Assembly (NCBI GenBank): GCA_003963225.1
Contig: RXKB01000004.1
Location: forward strand, 1-64,000
Origin: Candidatus Babelota bacterium
GTDB taxonomy: Bacteria; Babelota; Babeliae; Babelales; Vermiphilaceae
Direction of reading: 5' to 3'
DNA: 64,000 nucleotides
Below, piece after piece: positions 43,525 to 52,754 of the stretch (its first letter is position 1; the number at the start of each line of letters is the position of its first letter). The notes under the pieces are model-generated. The model saw only the letters and a program-made list of their open reading frames with translations, searched no databases and was not told the DNA's origin. Position numbers and translations under genes: made by a program.

Positions 43525-45132
43525 ATGAATATTTTTAAAAATAATTTTTATTTTGTTTTTGCAATTGCACTGCTGTCCGCAACAGAAATATTGCCCAAAA
43601 AAAATAGCCTATTTTCACTAATAGAGCACAGCAATATTAGATTTCAGAAAGAATACGAGCTGAATTGGCAAACCCTATTTGCACAACAAATGCCTCAATC
43701 TGCCATCGAGCTAGCAAATTTTTTTAAAAAAAACTTAGAAGGCAATATTTTTCTATCTCAAAAAAAGCAACCTTTTTACCTAGGCCTTTCTTCTTCAGCC
43801 TATCAGTTTGAAGGAGGGATTGGCCAAGAGTCTTCTTGGCACCGATTTGCACTCAAAAAAGACCATGCATTGCCAGGCCAAGCGTGCAATTTTTGGCAAA
43901 ACTATAAAGAAATGATCAAGCAAATGAAAGAAGAATGTGGCATTAACAGTTTTCGCCTTTCGATTTCATGGGAACGAATCCAAGAATCAGCTGATACTTT
44001 TAATTATAAAGCCCTAAAAAAATATAAAAAAATCATCCTTACGCTAAAAGAATATAATATCGAACCGCTAGTTGTGCTTCATCATTATACAGTGCCAACC
44101 TGGTTTGAAGATCTTGGTGGCTTTGAAAGAGAAGAAAACATACAGTATTTTGTTAATTTTGCATTACAAATATATGCAGCTTTAGCTGATGAAGTAACTT
44201 TTTGGTCAACATTCAATGCTATAGAAGGATATGCTTTTAAAGGGTATTTTACCTTGGATGGAGCACCGGGCACAAAAAAAAGCATGCAAATGACAGCTGA
44301 AGTTATGTCCAATATGCTTAAAGCACACGTAGAAATATACAAAGCTATAAAAGGGGTTCGTAATAGAATTGATCCTTCGACAAGCAAATGGCAAGAGCTT
44401 GTAAAAACTTACCCAGACACTTATTTTCCTTGCCCACAAATAGGCATTCAAAAAAATATTATCTTTCTTGATATAGCATATGATACCATAATGCATTTCT
44501 TATGCGCACCTACAACTTGGGCCCTTTGCTGCATAGGAAATCTATTACAAAACGAAGGTTTTTATGGTTTTTTTAATCATGGCGTGTTTAAAACATATAT
44601 TCCAGGGATGGTTAATGTAATGTATAAAGATCCAATAGCTCCATTCACTCTTGATTGGATAGGAGTTAATACGTACGCAAACCAAAAAAGATTTTTAATG
44701 TCTGTGGTACAAGACCAAGATGAACAATTAACAACAGAAAATCCAAATTATAGATACTATCCACAAGGACTTTACCGAGCAACGCACGAAATCAATAACC
44801 GCTTAAATAAGTACGCGCGCAAATGCAAGCTTTGTAGAGGCAGCATTCCTATTTGGATAACAGAAAATGGAATCGCTGCGCACTCAAACGCACAAAGAGA
44901 AGATTTTTTTAAAAAAACATTATTTGTGGTGAGCAAACTTCTTGAAGAGCAGATTCCTTTAATTGGATATACCCCTTGGGCTGCGTTTGACAATTATGAA
45001 TGGGGATCAAAAAAATTAGGTGAAAAACGGTATGGCATGTTTTATGTTGATTTTAACAATGTAGGTAAAAGACCTATACTAAAAGAAGGTTCACAGTTTT
45101 TTGCTGCATTTGTTAAAACAGTAAACACATAA
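43525..45132 (+). CDS. Secreted GH1 glycosidase-like protein lacking the acid/base Glu
   Basis: The protein has 535 residues with a signal peptide (about 1-20). GH1 landmarks are 'LGLSSSAYQFEGG', 'FRLSISWERI', 'VVLHHYTVPTWF', and the nucleophile E447 in 'IWITENGIA'. The C-terminal 'PWAAFDNYEWGSKKLGEKRY' motif of the aglycone-side loop is also present. GH1 enzymes hydrolyse beta-glycosides with two Glu residues. Here the acid/base motif T-[FL]-N-E-P reads 'STFNAIEG', with A232 in place of Glu. Plant myrosinases also lack this Glu and cleave substrates with good leaving groups. This protein may be a specialised hydrolase or a sugar-binding relic. It is exported, unlike most bacterial GH1. Confidence 0.88.
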   Translation: MNIFKNNFYFVFAIALLSATEILPKKNSLFSLIEHSNIRFQKEYELNWQTLFAQQMPQSAIELANFFKKNLEGNIFLSQKKQPFYLGLSSSAYQFEGGIGQESSWHRFALKKDHALPGQACNFWQNYKEMIKQMKEECGINSFRLSISWERIQESADTFNYKALKKYKKIILTLKEYNIEPLVVLHHYTVPTWFEDLGGFEREENIQYFVNFALQIYAALADEVTFWSTFNAIEGYAFKGYFTLDGAPGTKKSMQMTAEVMSNMLKAHVEIYKAIKGVRNRIDPSTSKWQELVKTYPDTYFPCPQIGIQKNIIFLDIAYDTIMHFLCAPTTWALCCIGNLLQNEGFYGFFNHGVFKTYIPGMVNVMYKDPIAPFTLDWIGVNTYANQKRFLMSVVQDQDEQLTTENPNYRYYPQGLYRATHEINNRLNKYARKCKLCRGSIPIWITENGIAAHSNAQREDFFKKTLFVVSKLLEEQIPLIGYTPWAAFDNYEWGSKKLGEKRYGMFYVDFNNVGKRPILKEGSQFFAAFVKTVNT

Positions 45133-45159
45133 AAAATAATCTCAAGGAATTTTTATCTC

Positions 45160-45441
45160 ATGCACCCACAGCAAATGTATTTATTATTATTACTACTATT
45201 TTCAGCAAATGTACAATGCACAAATGGAACACAACTTTGTTTTAATACTGTTTTTATAACGAAAATAAGTAGATTAATACGTAAAAAATTACAAGAAATT
45301 AGCAAAAAACCAAAAAAAGTTGATGATATAAAAAATAACATAGAAACCATAAAAAATAAAGTAGAAGAAACTTGTGAAACATTAGACGACATATTGTCTA
45401 ATAAGAAAAACGACCCATCTGCAAATGAAGAAATTAATTAA
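45160..45441 (+). CDS. Small secreted coiled-coil protein
   Basis: The protein has 93 residues; ATG 45160 follows AAGGA. A Leu-rich signal peptide ('YLLLLLLFSANVQC') precedes a Lys-rich coiled coil ('VDDIKNNIETIKNKVEETCE'). The first of three tandem small secreted genes with short gaps, probably an operon. No family recognised. The Cys at the signal end is not in a standard lipobox. Confidence 0.7.
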   Translation: MHPQQMYLLLLLLFSANVQCTNGTQLCFNTVFITKISRLIRKKLQEISKKPKKVDDIKNNIETIKNKVEETCETLDDILSNKKNDPSANEEIN

Positions 45442-45461
45442 CCTTATAAAGTAAAAATTAT

Positions 45462-45971
45462 ATGAAAAAAATATTATATCATTTAAGTTTTTTGTTTTTT
45501 ATTCATATTACAAATACAGCGCAATGTAATTTTGCAAAATTTTTTAGTTACAAAAAAATTTTTAATAAATTATGTGGATTAATCATAGCAGCGCCTTTTT
45601 ATGAAATAGCCATACAAAAAATAAAAAATCATCTATTGCTCAAAACAATCAAAAAAAGCAATAAAATATCAAGAGAGCTAGATACTCAGCTAGATATTTA
45701 TAATCCTAAATTACATACAGAAGAAGAAAAAAAAAGCATGTATAATGCTTATATAGAATTTCACTATGAAATTAAAAAAAAGTTATATGCTATACAAAAT
45801 AGTGCACCACAAAAAACTATACGTGAGCATTACAAAAATACAAAAACAACAGCGTATGAAATAAATAAGATGTACAGCAAAGCTATTAATTGCTTAAAAA
45901 CAACTAAAGAGAAAAGATCTCTTGCAGAACATAACAGATGTTTATCATTATGGAAAGACAATAATAATTAG
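45462..45971 (+). CDS. Small secreted basic helical protein
   Basis: The protein has 169 residues. A signal peptide ('SFLFFIHITNTAQC') is followed by a weakly hydrophobic segment ('LCGLIIAAPFYEIAIQ') and then Lys-rich helices. Two stretches resemble each other ('EEKKSMYNAYIEFHYEIKKK' and 'TAYEINKMYSKAINCLKTTK'). Starts 20 bp after the previous gene. Function unknown. Confidence 0.7.
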   Translation: MKKILYHLSFLFFIHITNTAQCNFAKFFSYKKIFNKLCGLIIAAPFYEIAIQKIKNHLLLKTIKKSNKISRELDTQLDIYNPKLHTEEEKKSMYNAYIEFHYEIKKKLYAIQNSAPQKTIREHYKNTKTTAYEINKMYSKAINCLKTTKEKRSLAEHNRCLSLWKDNNN

Positions 45972-46001
45972 TATATTAACCAGTTCATTGAAAGTAATTA
46001 T

Positions 46002-46466
46002 ATGAAAAAACTATTTATAACCAGCACATTAACTTTTTTATTAGTATTACAAACCAGCATAATGGGACTACATCCAAAAAGTATTATATACATCCCATAC
46101 AAACTGCTTTTTGGCGGGCTTTCAGGAATACAACAATCTTCACTAGTTGGACCTTTGTATACATTACTTTTTGGACCTTTGTATACATTACTTTGTGGAG
46201 CAACAATCTATGCAGCCCATGTAGCTCAAAAAAACATAATTCATAGACAAATTAACACAAAAAAAACTCAACCTCAAATTCAAAGCTCAACAAGTTGCTC
46301 TTCCAAGCAAACTCCTCCTATAGAATCTGTTAAACGAAGACCACGCCTATCTGACTTTGGCGACCAATACCAAAAACCAACAAAAGAAGAATGGGATGCT
46401 TTTATGAAATATTTTAATAAAAATAGCAATATCGTTGTAATACCCGAAAGCAAAGCCAAAGCGTAA
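46002..46466 (+). CDS. Small secreted/membrane protein with an 8-residue duplication
   Basis: The protein has 154 residues. A signal peptide (about 1-22, 'LLVLQTSIMG') is followed by a glycine-containing hydrophobic stretch with two adjacent copies of 'GPLYTLLF/C', created by a 24-bp DNA duplication. The C-terminal half is polar and ends in a possible helix ('KPTKEEWDAFMKYFNKNS'). Last of three tandem secreted genes. Function unknown. Confidence 0.7.
   Translation: MKKLFITSTLTFLLVLQTSIMGLHPKSIIYIPYKLLFGGLSGIQQSSLVGPLYTLLFGPLYTLLCGATIYAAHVAQKNIIHRQINTKKTQPQIQSSTSCSSKQTPPIESVKRRPRLSDFGDQYQKPTKEEWDAFMKYFNKNSNIVVIPESKAKA
46149..46196 (+). repeat. Tandem 24-bp duplication
   Basis: 46149-46172 and 46173-46196 are identical except one base (T to G at the end). 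They add 8 residues (GPLYTLLF and GPLYTLLC) to a hydrophobic segment in frame, so this is a recent slippage event. Confidence 0.85.
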
Positions 46467-46546
46467 TTTATTAAGAGGTTTGACTATACAGTAAATGAAT
46501 CAAGCAAAAGAAAAAATAATTGATGCAGAACCAATTTAAAATAAAG

Positions 46547-49500
46547 CTATTTCTTTTTACTCATTGCATCGCTCAAAGAAATTAATGCTTTTTGAACATC
46601 ACTGTCTGCTTGCAACGTAGATCCTTTTGCATACTGAGCGGCATTTTCTTTTTTGGTAATCTTTTGTAACACATCTGCAAACGCAGCAGCAACTGTTCCT
46701 TTTTTAACAATTATGCGCTTGCCATCAATAATAGCGTTTATTTTAGCAATGCTTTTGTCAATAACAGTGCATACGTCTTGTAAAAACAAAATCTCTTGTT
46801 GAAACAGTATAACTTTATCAACTGGCAAGGTTTTCATGTGGCCTAATAGAACATTAAACAACGACTGCCACTGGTCAATAAGCTCATTTAATAACCCAAC
46901 ATACGCATTATCTTTTACGGTATTATCTATTAAAAGATTAAGCTGCTGCAAAAAAGCATCTAACGTATTAATAGTCCCTTCAACAGATCTATTTTTTAAT
47001 TCTGTTAACTGATACAAAGACAAAGTCCACAAACTATTAATAGCTTGTATGCGAGTAATACTATTTTTTAATGCAACATCTTTTTTAATACCTGCAACCT
47101 TTTTTGGATCATCTGCATACGTTTTTAATACTTTTGCAAGATCTTTTATAATGCTTTTCAGTTCAGCATTACTTTTTTCAAGTACCGTTTTGCCAATACT
47201 AAACGCCTGCTGAAACCCAAATAATAAAAGCTCTTGATATGCCTTTTCTACTTGTGTATTTTCATCAGAGCTGACTGTAGCCAAAGCACTATCAAACTCA
47301 AACGCGTCTTTACCTTTTTCTATAGAGGTAAATAGACCCTGTATACTTGGTATTACCAGTTTTGCAAAATCTATTTTTGCCACATTTTGTATAAAATCAG
47401 CTTTTACTTTTGCAAAATATGCTAAAGCAACCTGTGCAGGCGAATCTTTTTTTACATCTATTTTAGCACTATTTTGTTTTTTTTCTTTTGGTTGCTCAAC
47501 AGTTGACACAGTGTCAACTGTAACTGGCGCTGATTCTAATGGTTTATTATTTTGAGCCTCCTGCTTCGCCTGCATAGTACTTGTATCAATAGAAGAAATA
47601 ACCAATGATTGAGCTTGCGCTGGGTCTACTATTTTTTGCACTGCGTCAACAAAAGTAACAGGCATGTCCGGATGCACGATTGGCATAGTGGTAGCAATAG
47701 TTTGCAATATCATTGCTATATCTTTGTAGCAAATTAACAAATCTAATGCAGGCTTTAATTGAAGCTGCTCTTTTTGAACTTGTGCAACGGTCAATTTTTG
47801 GACTGACTTTTGCCATTCTTCAAAAAACTTAAGCCAGGTTGCTACAAGCTTATTTAACAAACCAACAGGTGCATTATTTTTTTTAATGTCTAATGAACTA
47901 TCATATATAGTATTAAGCAAAGCAATTAATTGAGCACTGCTTTTTTTAACCATATCAAATTGCAACGTAATCGGATGTATATTTTTTAAAGGTAATAAAG
48001 CCGCATCGCAAATGCTTTTTATACTTTGCGCTTGCGCAAGTATTGTTTTAAACTCTTGCGTGTTGGCAATAGCAAGCAGACCTTTTTGCCCTTTGGTAAA
48101 ATTAATATATAGATTAGCAATGTATGCAAGCTGTTTTTCTAATAACCCACCTTTTTGCATAATATATTCAAGGGCTTTAAAAGCCACTTGCACAACAGCA
48201 ATATCAATAGACTGAGCAGCATGGACTGACTTATTTTTATACTCATCTTTTTCTTTTATACTAAAATCTTTTTTCATATCCTGATAAAGTAACTCCGCTT
48301 CACGAAGATGATTATATTCTTTAGCAAACGAAGGAATACTGTCAGGCAACTTTAATGCAGCAAGCTTACTCACCACGTCATTTTCTATGCTTTCAAGAAG
48401 AAGCAAGTTATCCTGAGCAAAAGACGGAACCGTTTGAACCGAATTTGCAGAAGAACTGTTTAGCGCTAATGCAAACCGCTGTGCATCCGCAGTGTTAATA
48501 AGTGCTTGCGCCTCTACAAGAATATCACTACTTGAAAAAGGGTTAGGTACTTGTTTTTTAACAAATTTCTGCAGCTCTGGCTCAACTAACACATTTTCCA
48601 TAGCAAAAAGACTTGCAAGAAGTTGCACAAGTGGAGCAATCTGGGCTTGGTACGCCTTGACTAATAATACATCAAGCGAACTCATATATTCTTGAGCCAA
48701 TAACAACAAACTATCGATCGCTTCAATCGCTCTGCTAACCAATCCTTTAACAACTCCATTGCCATCTTTAGCCGTATTAAACAGCATATTAATACCAGAT
48801 TCGCATTCGTTCATAATTTTTGCATCTACAAGACCCCGTTTTACAATATCCTTAAAACTAATAGCCTGCCCTTTTAACCCAACTCCTTTTATAAAAAGAT
48901 CGGTCAATACTTTTATTAAATCACCATACAGTTTACATTTGGTTGCATCATCTGCCACCAAGGTGTTCATTTTTTTGACCCCTTTTGCATATGAAGCAAC
49001 CGTTGCTTTTAACCAGTTGTTTATTTCTGGAAGATTTTCTTTTTGCATGATGTATGCAAGAATCTTATTAATAAACTGTACTGTCTGCGTATCAAGATCT
49101 TTAAGCGTACTGTTATACTCTTTTAAAAATATATCTTGCTGACTGGTACCTATTTTTTTACTTTCAACTAAATTAAGGTACTTATCATACGTTTTTTGCA
49201 CTTGGTCATATAAGGCACCAATATTAGGAATAGTATCCTGCAAAGGATTGACAAACGAACTTATAACTTTATGAATAGCAAGCGATGCTGCCTCAAAAGT
49301 TAGCAATAAATTATCTAGCTCACTTTGTTTACGCGTATCACCAGCTTGTATATGATCGTTTATTCTTTTTTTAATACTATTCAGCAAAGTAATAAGGCTT
49401 TCCGCACCATGCAAATCAACAGATTCAAGCTCAATTTCTTTTTTATTATAATGCTTTAATAAGACTGTTTCACACTCAAGCATGCACGCTACATAATCAG

Positions 49501-50575
49501 TAAGGGTATCACATTTTGCATGTATAAAATCATAATCTGTGCTTGTCAAAGATGCATCTTCAAGTATACGAGCAATAGTATCAAGAATTTTTTTTACATG
49601 AAACACTAGTCGATCATACAAACCAGCTGGCAAACCGTTTTTTTGTGTATTATTTACTAGTGCATTCAACGTTGTTTTAATAGAAGTAACGGTTGCTTTT
49701 TCTACATTGGGCAGCGCTTTTATTAATACATCATCCTCTTGCCAAACACCTGTTATCAATAGATCATTAAGCGAAAGAAAAAGCGCTATATAATTATCCA
49801 TTTCTGCCCATGGGCCTGAAGAAAATGTCGCAAATGTATCTAATTCAGCTACTTTCCCAAGCCATGCAACTTGCGCTTTTAATCCACTAGCATCGTTCAA
49901 TGAAAACAAAAGCACCGCATGCGTAACTTGAGCGATTGCATTGCTTATACTTTGGATAATAGTTTCTTTTTGCTCATAAAACTTTTTTTTAATTTCCGGT
50001 GTTATTAACCCCGCTGCCAAAAGCTCCACAAACAGATCTTCAACTGTATCAACTTCTTGCAAGTTAGCATAAAATAACGGTAAAGCATCTATAGTTACTT
50101 TGAACTGAGCTAACTCTTTTTTAATTTGATCAGGGAAAGCTGTTATTTTAGCCAACTGATTATTAAAAGCAACAAGTTCCTTATTTTCTTTAGCTTCCAT
50201 TTGCATGCTAGTCGCAGTACTTAAGCTCTCTTTAGTTATATCAATTGTGTTGTTATTTGACAGTTCTTGCGCAAGATTATGAGCAACACGATACGTTTCT
50301 GCTTTTAACTCTACCGTTTGTTCATAATTTTGCGTAATTAAGGGAAAGGTTTTCTTTAAATATGCCAATCCGTCATCTACCTTTTTCTTCCAAACAGTAT
50401 ATTGTTCTGGGGTCATTACTGCCGTATTTTGGGCTAACAAAACAGCCAATTCATTTTTTATAATATCTGATTTTCTAACAGCACTTTCTGTAAGAGCGTG
50501 TACAGCAATTGGCGTATGCAGCATAATAAAAAAACTAAAAAACAATTTCCAAATAAAAATTAAAAATATGTACAT
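46547..50575 (-). CDS. Giant secreted helical-repeat protein
   Basis: The protein has 1342 residues, the largest in the window. ATG 50575 follows GGAG. A signal peptide ('IMLHTPIAVHA' at the end) leads into an all-helical body with internal repeats. Example pair: 'GLLNKLVATWLKFFEEWQKS' and 'GLLNELIDQWQSLFNVLLGH', each followed by a similar 50-residue helix pair. Another pair is 'AYIMQKENLPEINNWLKATV' and 'EYIMQKGGLLEKQLAYIANL'. A Pro/Gln/Lys linker splits the body near residue 1030. No catalytic motif was found. The plan suggests an extracellular or periplasmic scaffold, but no family was recognised. Confidence 0.85.
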   Translation of the reverse strand: MYIFLIFIWKLFFSFFIMLHTPIAVHALTESAVRKSDIIKNELAVLLAQNTAVMTPEQYTVWKKKVDDGLAYLKKTFPLITQNYEQTVELKAETYRVAHNLAQELSNNNTIDITKESLSTATSMQMEAKENKELVAFNNQLAKITAFPDQIKKELAQFKVTIDALPLFYANLQEVDTVEDLFVELLAAGLITPEIKKKFYEQKETIIQSISNAIAQVTHAVLLFSLNDASGLKAQVAWLGKVAELDTFATFSSGPWAEMDNYIALFLSLNDLLITGVWQEDDVLIKALPNVEKATVTSIKTTLNALVNNTQKNGLPAGLYDRLVFHVKKILDTIARILEDASLTSTDYDFIHAKCDTLTDYVACMLECETVLLKHYNKKEIELESVDLHGAESLITLLNSIKKRINDHIQAGDTRKQSELDNLLLTFEAASLAIHKVISSFVNPLQDTIPNIGALYDQVQKTYDKYLNLVESKKIGTSQQDIFLKEYNSTLKDLDTQTVQFINKILAYIMQKENLPEINNWLKATVASYAKGVKKMNTLVADDATKCKLYGDLIKVLTDLFIKGVGLKGQAISFKDIVKRGLVDAKIMNECESGINMLFNTAKDGNGVVKGLVSRAIEAIDSLLLLAQEYMSSLDVLLVKAYQAQIAPLVQLLASLFAMENVLVEPELQKFVKKQVPNPFSSSDILVEAQALINTADAQRFALALNSSSANSVQTVPSFAQDNLLLLESIENDVVSKLAALKLPDSIPSFAKEYNHLREAELLYQDMKKDFSIKEKDEYKNKSVHAAQSIDIAVVQVAFKALEYIMQKGGLLEKQLAYIANLYINFTKGQKGLLAIANTQEFKTILAQAQSIKSICDAALLPLKNIHPITLQFDMVKKSSAQLIALLNTIYDSSLDIKKNNAPVGLLNKLVATWLKFFEEWQKSVQKLTVAQVQKEQLQLKPALDLLICYKDIAMILQTIATTMPIVHPDMPVTFVDAVQKIVDPAQAQSLVISSIDTSTMQAKQEAQNNKPLESAPVTVDTVSTVEQPKEKKQNSAKIDVKKDSPAQVALAYFAKVKADFIQNVAKIDFAKLVIPSIQGLFTSIEKGKDAFEFDSALATVSSDENTQVEKAYQELLLFGFQQAFSIGKTVLEKSNAELKSIIKDLAKVLKTYADDPKKVAGIKKDVALKNSITRIQAINSLWTLSLYQLTELKNRSVEGTINTLDAFLQQLNLLIDNTVKDNAYVGLLNELIDQWQSLFNVLLGHMKTLPVDKVILFQQEILFLQDVCTVIDKSIAKINAIIDGKRIIVKKGTVAAAFADVLQKITKKENAAQYAKGSTLQADSDVQKALISLSDAMSKKK

Positions 50576-50768
50576 GTGGTAACTCCAATTGAAGATAAGT
50601 ATCGACTAATAGCACTGTATCATCGAACATAAAGAAAATACAATAGTTAAGGCTAGAGATACCTATTTTGTATTTTTTAAAGAAATATATGCTTATTTTT
50701 CAAAAAACATGATAGAATTATAAAGCTTTGTATTTTTTACCATAATCAGTATATAAAGCAGGAATCAA

Positions 50769-51233
50769 ATGAAATTAAATCGTAAAAAAGGCTATTTTTC
50801 AATATCAGCTGTTGCTAAAATGTTTTCTGTTCATCAACAAACAGTACGCCTTTATGAGCGAGAGGGTCTTATTAATCCAAAAAGATCTTCTGGCAATACA
50901 AGGCTATTTTCTGAAGAAGATGTAGATCGACTTGAAGAGGTAATTTACCTCACACACGAGTTGGGTATAAATCTTGCAGGTGTTGAAATGATCTTAAAAC
51001 TAAAAAAACAGCTTAAAAAAATGCAAGACGAAATGAACAAACTATTTGAATCAACCAAAGACGATCTTGACAAAGAGAGAATATTGGCAGAAACTATAGC
51101 TCATAAATCTGCAAAAAAAATAAGTCTTTTAAAAACTAATGCTTTAAAAGACAGTAATCTTATTAAACAGCCTAACGATACACACCAAAAGCAAGATGAA
51201 CCTGATACATGGGAAATCGATTATGAAGAGTGA
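50769..51233 (+). CDS. hspR: HspR/MerR-family heat-shock repressor-like protein
   Basis: The protein has 154 residues. The N-terminal winged-helix of the MerR family contains 'YFSISAVAKMFSVHQQTVRL', 'YEREGLINPKRSSGNTRLFS' and 'EEDVDRLEEVIYLTHELGIN' followed by 'LAGVEMILKLK', the HspR version of the motif. A coiled-coil dimer helix and a polar acidic tail follow. HspR represses dnaK operons at HAIR sites in Actinobacteria, Helicobacter and others. No Cys pattern for metal or redox sensing. It is divergent from the giant secreted gene and not next to dnaK, but a HAIR-like site lies upstream of dnaK at 33261. Confidence 0.85.
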   Translation: MKLNRKKGYFSISAVAKMFSVHQQTVRLYEREGLINPKRSSGNTRLFSEEDVDRLEEVIYLTHELGINLAGVEMILKLKKQLKKMQDEMNKLFESTKDDLDKERILAETIAHKSAKKISLLKTNALKDSNLIKQPNDTHQKQDEPDTWEIDYEE

Positions 51234-51327
51234 AAAGTACTATTTTTTTTAAAAGTATATGCACAAACATTCATAAGATGGTACACCATGTATTAGCTGT
51301 TCAACCTAATAGAGTAAAGGATACGTT

Positions 51328-51789
51328 ATGAATAAAACGAATACAGAAAACACCCAACTTACCGTATCGTACGAGATTCTTTTATTATTGAATTGGATTA
51401 TGACGCATGAGAAAGACCGTTTTAAAAAGATTATAGATAAGTCATTAAAAACGGGATTGCTAGTTGAATTGGAAAAAACTAATAATACTAACTTTACCAA
51501 TGATGCCCTTATTAATAAGCTGCAAGGTAATGTGGCAGATTTTTTTAATCTTCTAGAACTCTTGCTACATGACGCAGTTTCTGAGTCATTAGAAAAAACC
51601 GCATCTCAAAAGCAGTTAATGGACACTATTGATCATATTGATGGAGCGATGTGCGATGCCGAAACGATACGGACTAGTATGCACACCATATCATCAACAC
51701 TTCAAAATACAAAAACCATTAATGCTAAAGAACTTCTTTTAAAAGAGGTTTTAAAAAAATGGAAGCCAAAAAATAATATAGTAAATTAA
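51328..51789 (+). CDS. Cytoplasmic hypothetical protein
   Basis: The protein has 153 residues; ATG 51328 follows AAAGGA. There is no signal peptide or membrane segment, which is unusual among the accessory genes here. It is helical and acidic ('YEILLLLNWIMTHEKDRFKK', 'LQGNVADFFNLLELLLHDAV'), with a C-terminal basic end. It begins 95 bp after the hspR-like gene on the same strand and may be in its operon. A stable hairpin follows. No family recognised. Confidence 0.75.
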   Translation: MNKTNTENTQLTVSYEILLLLNWIMTHEKDRFKKIIDKSLKTGLLVELEKTNNTNFTNDALINKLQGNVADFFNLLELLLHDAVSESLEKTASQKQLMDTIDHIDGAMCDAETIRTSMHTISSTLQNTKTINAKELLLKEVLKKWKPKNNIVN

Positions 51790-51796
51790 CAATTGA

Positions 51797-51833
51797 TTAG
51801 CGGGTTTGTATTGATAATGCACAAACCCGCTAA
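51797..51833. terminator. 13-bp hairpin after the gene at 51328
   Basis: 51797-51809 pairs with 51821-51833 around an 11-base loop, 8 bp after the stop codon. It is followed by an A tract, not T, on the plus strand, so it is an atypical terminator or an mRNA-stabilising 3' end. Confidence 0.5.
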
Positions 51834-51869
51834 AAAAAAGAGCCCGATCTTATAGCAAAATACAACATC

Positions 51870-52754
51870 ATGCATATAAAAAAAATATTTTTTTATAGTA
51901 TTATTTATGGCATTACGCATCTTAGTCAAACATGTGTTATTGAACAAATACCTGAAGAAATTATTCTAAGATATATTTTTAAACATAATTACACAGAAAA
52001 CTGTGCAATTTTCGCCAATCAATTTAAACAATACTGTTTTGATAATACAAAACAATACATTATCCACGCCCCTTCATTAGCCCTAACATGCAAACATTTT
52101 TACACAATATTTGAGAAGTATTATTATGAACTAGCCGATTTTTATTTAGAAAAGTATTTTTTAATCAATTTCCTTTTTTGTCCAGAGTTTACGTTTGATT
52201 CTTATACTAAAACAACAGAACTTTTTACTGATTTTAATCGAAACACTCAACATACATTAAACTTAAAAAAAATGCTTGATAGTGGTATAAAATATTGTTT
52301 TGATTACGTAGACAACATACCAAAAGTATATAAAGCTGTTTTAAATCGCATATCAAAAATTAACGATACGTTAACCCTAGATAATCTAAAATCATTTGAT
52401 TATAATACTTACATACACATAAATACGATGATAGATTATTACCATAATATGCCTTTTTTTGAAAAGAAAAACAATTCGATTACAATAGAATGTTTAAAAA
52501 CTATATGCAACATTTTTATTGAAGAAGAACGATCACTCTTTTTTAGTGAAATGAATACTGCTTCTTCTAATCATCCAAGAAAAAATCTTTTTAGCATTTT
52601 ATTTACCAGCCTTGCGTATTTAGATTTTGACATTTATAAACAATGTCTTATAAATGAACTAAACATCCCCTATAACACAAATATAGATGAAGATATTTAT
52701 CTACCAGAAGATAATATTTTTTGCGATCCAACATATTATGTTTTTTTACATTAA
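51870..52754 (+). CDS. Secreted F-box-like protein, N-terminal part (0 frame of a possible -1 frameshift pair)
   Basis: The protein has 294 residues. A signal peptide (about 1-22) is followed by an F-box-like motif: 'IEQIPEEIILRYIF' and, after an insert, 'APSLALTCKHFYTIFEKYYY' (cf. LP.E.L..IF...L......LALVCK.FY..L). F-boxes recruit SKP1 in eukaryotic ubiquitin ligases. They are found in effectors of intracellular bacteria. The rest is helical, aromatic-rich and unknown. The frame ends at TAA 52752-52754, six bases after a phased T_TTT_TTA heptamer. The downstream frame (340 residues with a C-terminal membrane anchor) is in the -1 register. Confidence 0.75.
   Translation: MHIKKIFFYSIIYGITHLSQTCVIEQIPEEIILRYIFKHNYTENCAIFANQFKQYCFDNTKQYIIHAPSLALTCKHFYTIFEKYYYELADFYLEKYFLINFLFCPEFTFDSYTKTTELFTDFNRNTQHTLNLKKMLDSGIKYCFDYVDNIPKVYKAVLNRISKINDTLTLDNLKSFDYNTYIHINTMIDYYHNMPFFEKKNNSITIECLKTICNIFIEEERSLFFSEMNTASSNHPRKNLFSILFTSLAYLDFDIYKQCLINELNIPYNTNIDEDIYLPEDNIFCDPTYYVFLH
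52742..52748 (+). promoter_or_regulatory. Candidate -1 slippery heptamer T_TTT_TTA
   Basis: In the frame of the F-box gene the codons GTT-TTT-TTA present T_TTT_TTA exactly in register, part of a T7 run at 52741-52747. A -1 slip here enters the downstream frame just before the 0-frame stop. The same heptamer is used by HIV-1 gag-pol. The downstream arms ATTAAT/ATTAAT give only a weak hairpin. Confidence 0.55.
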
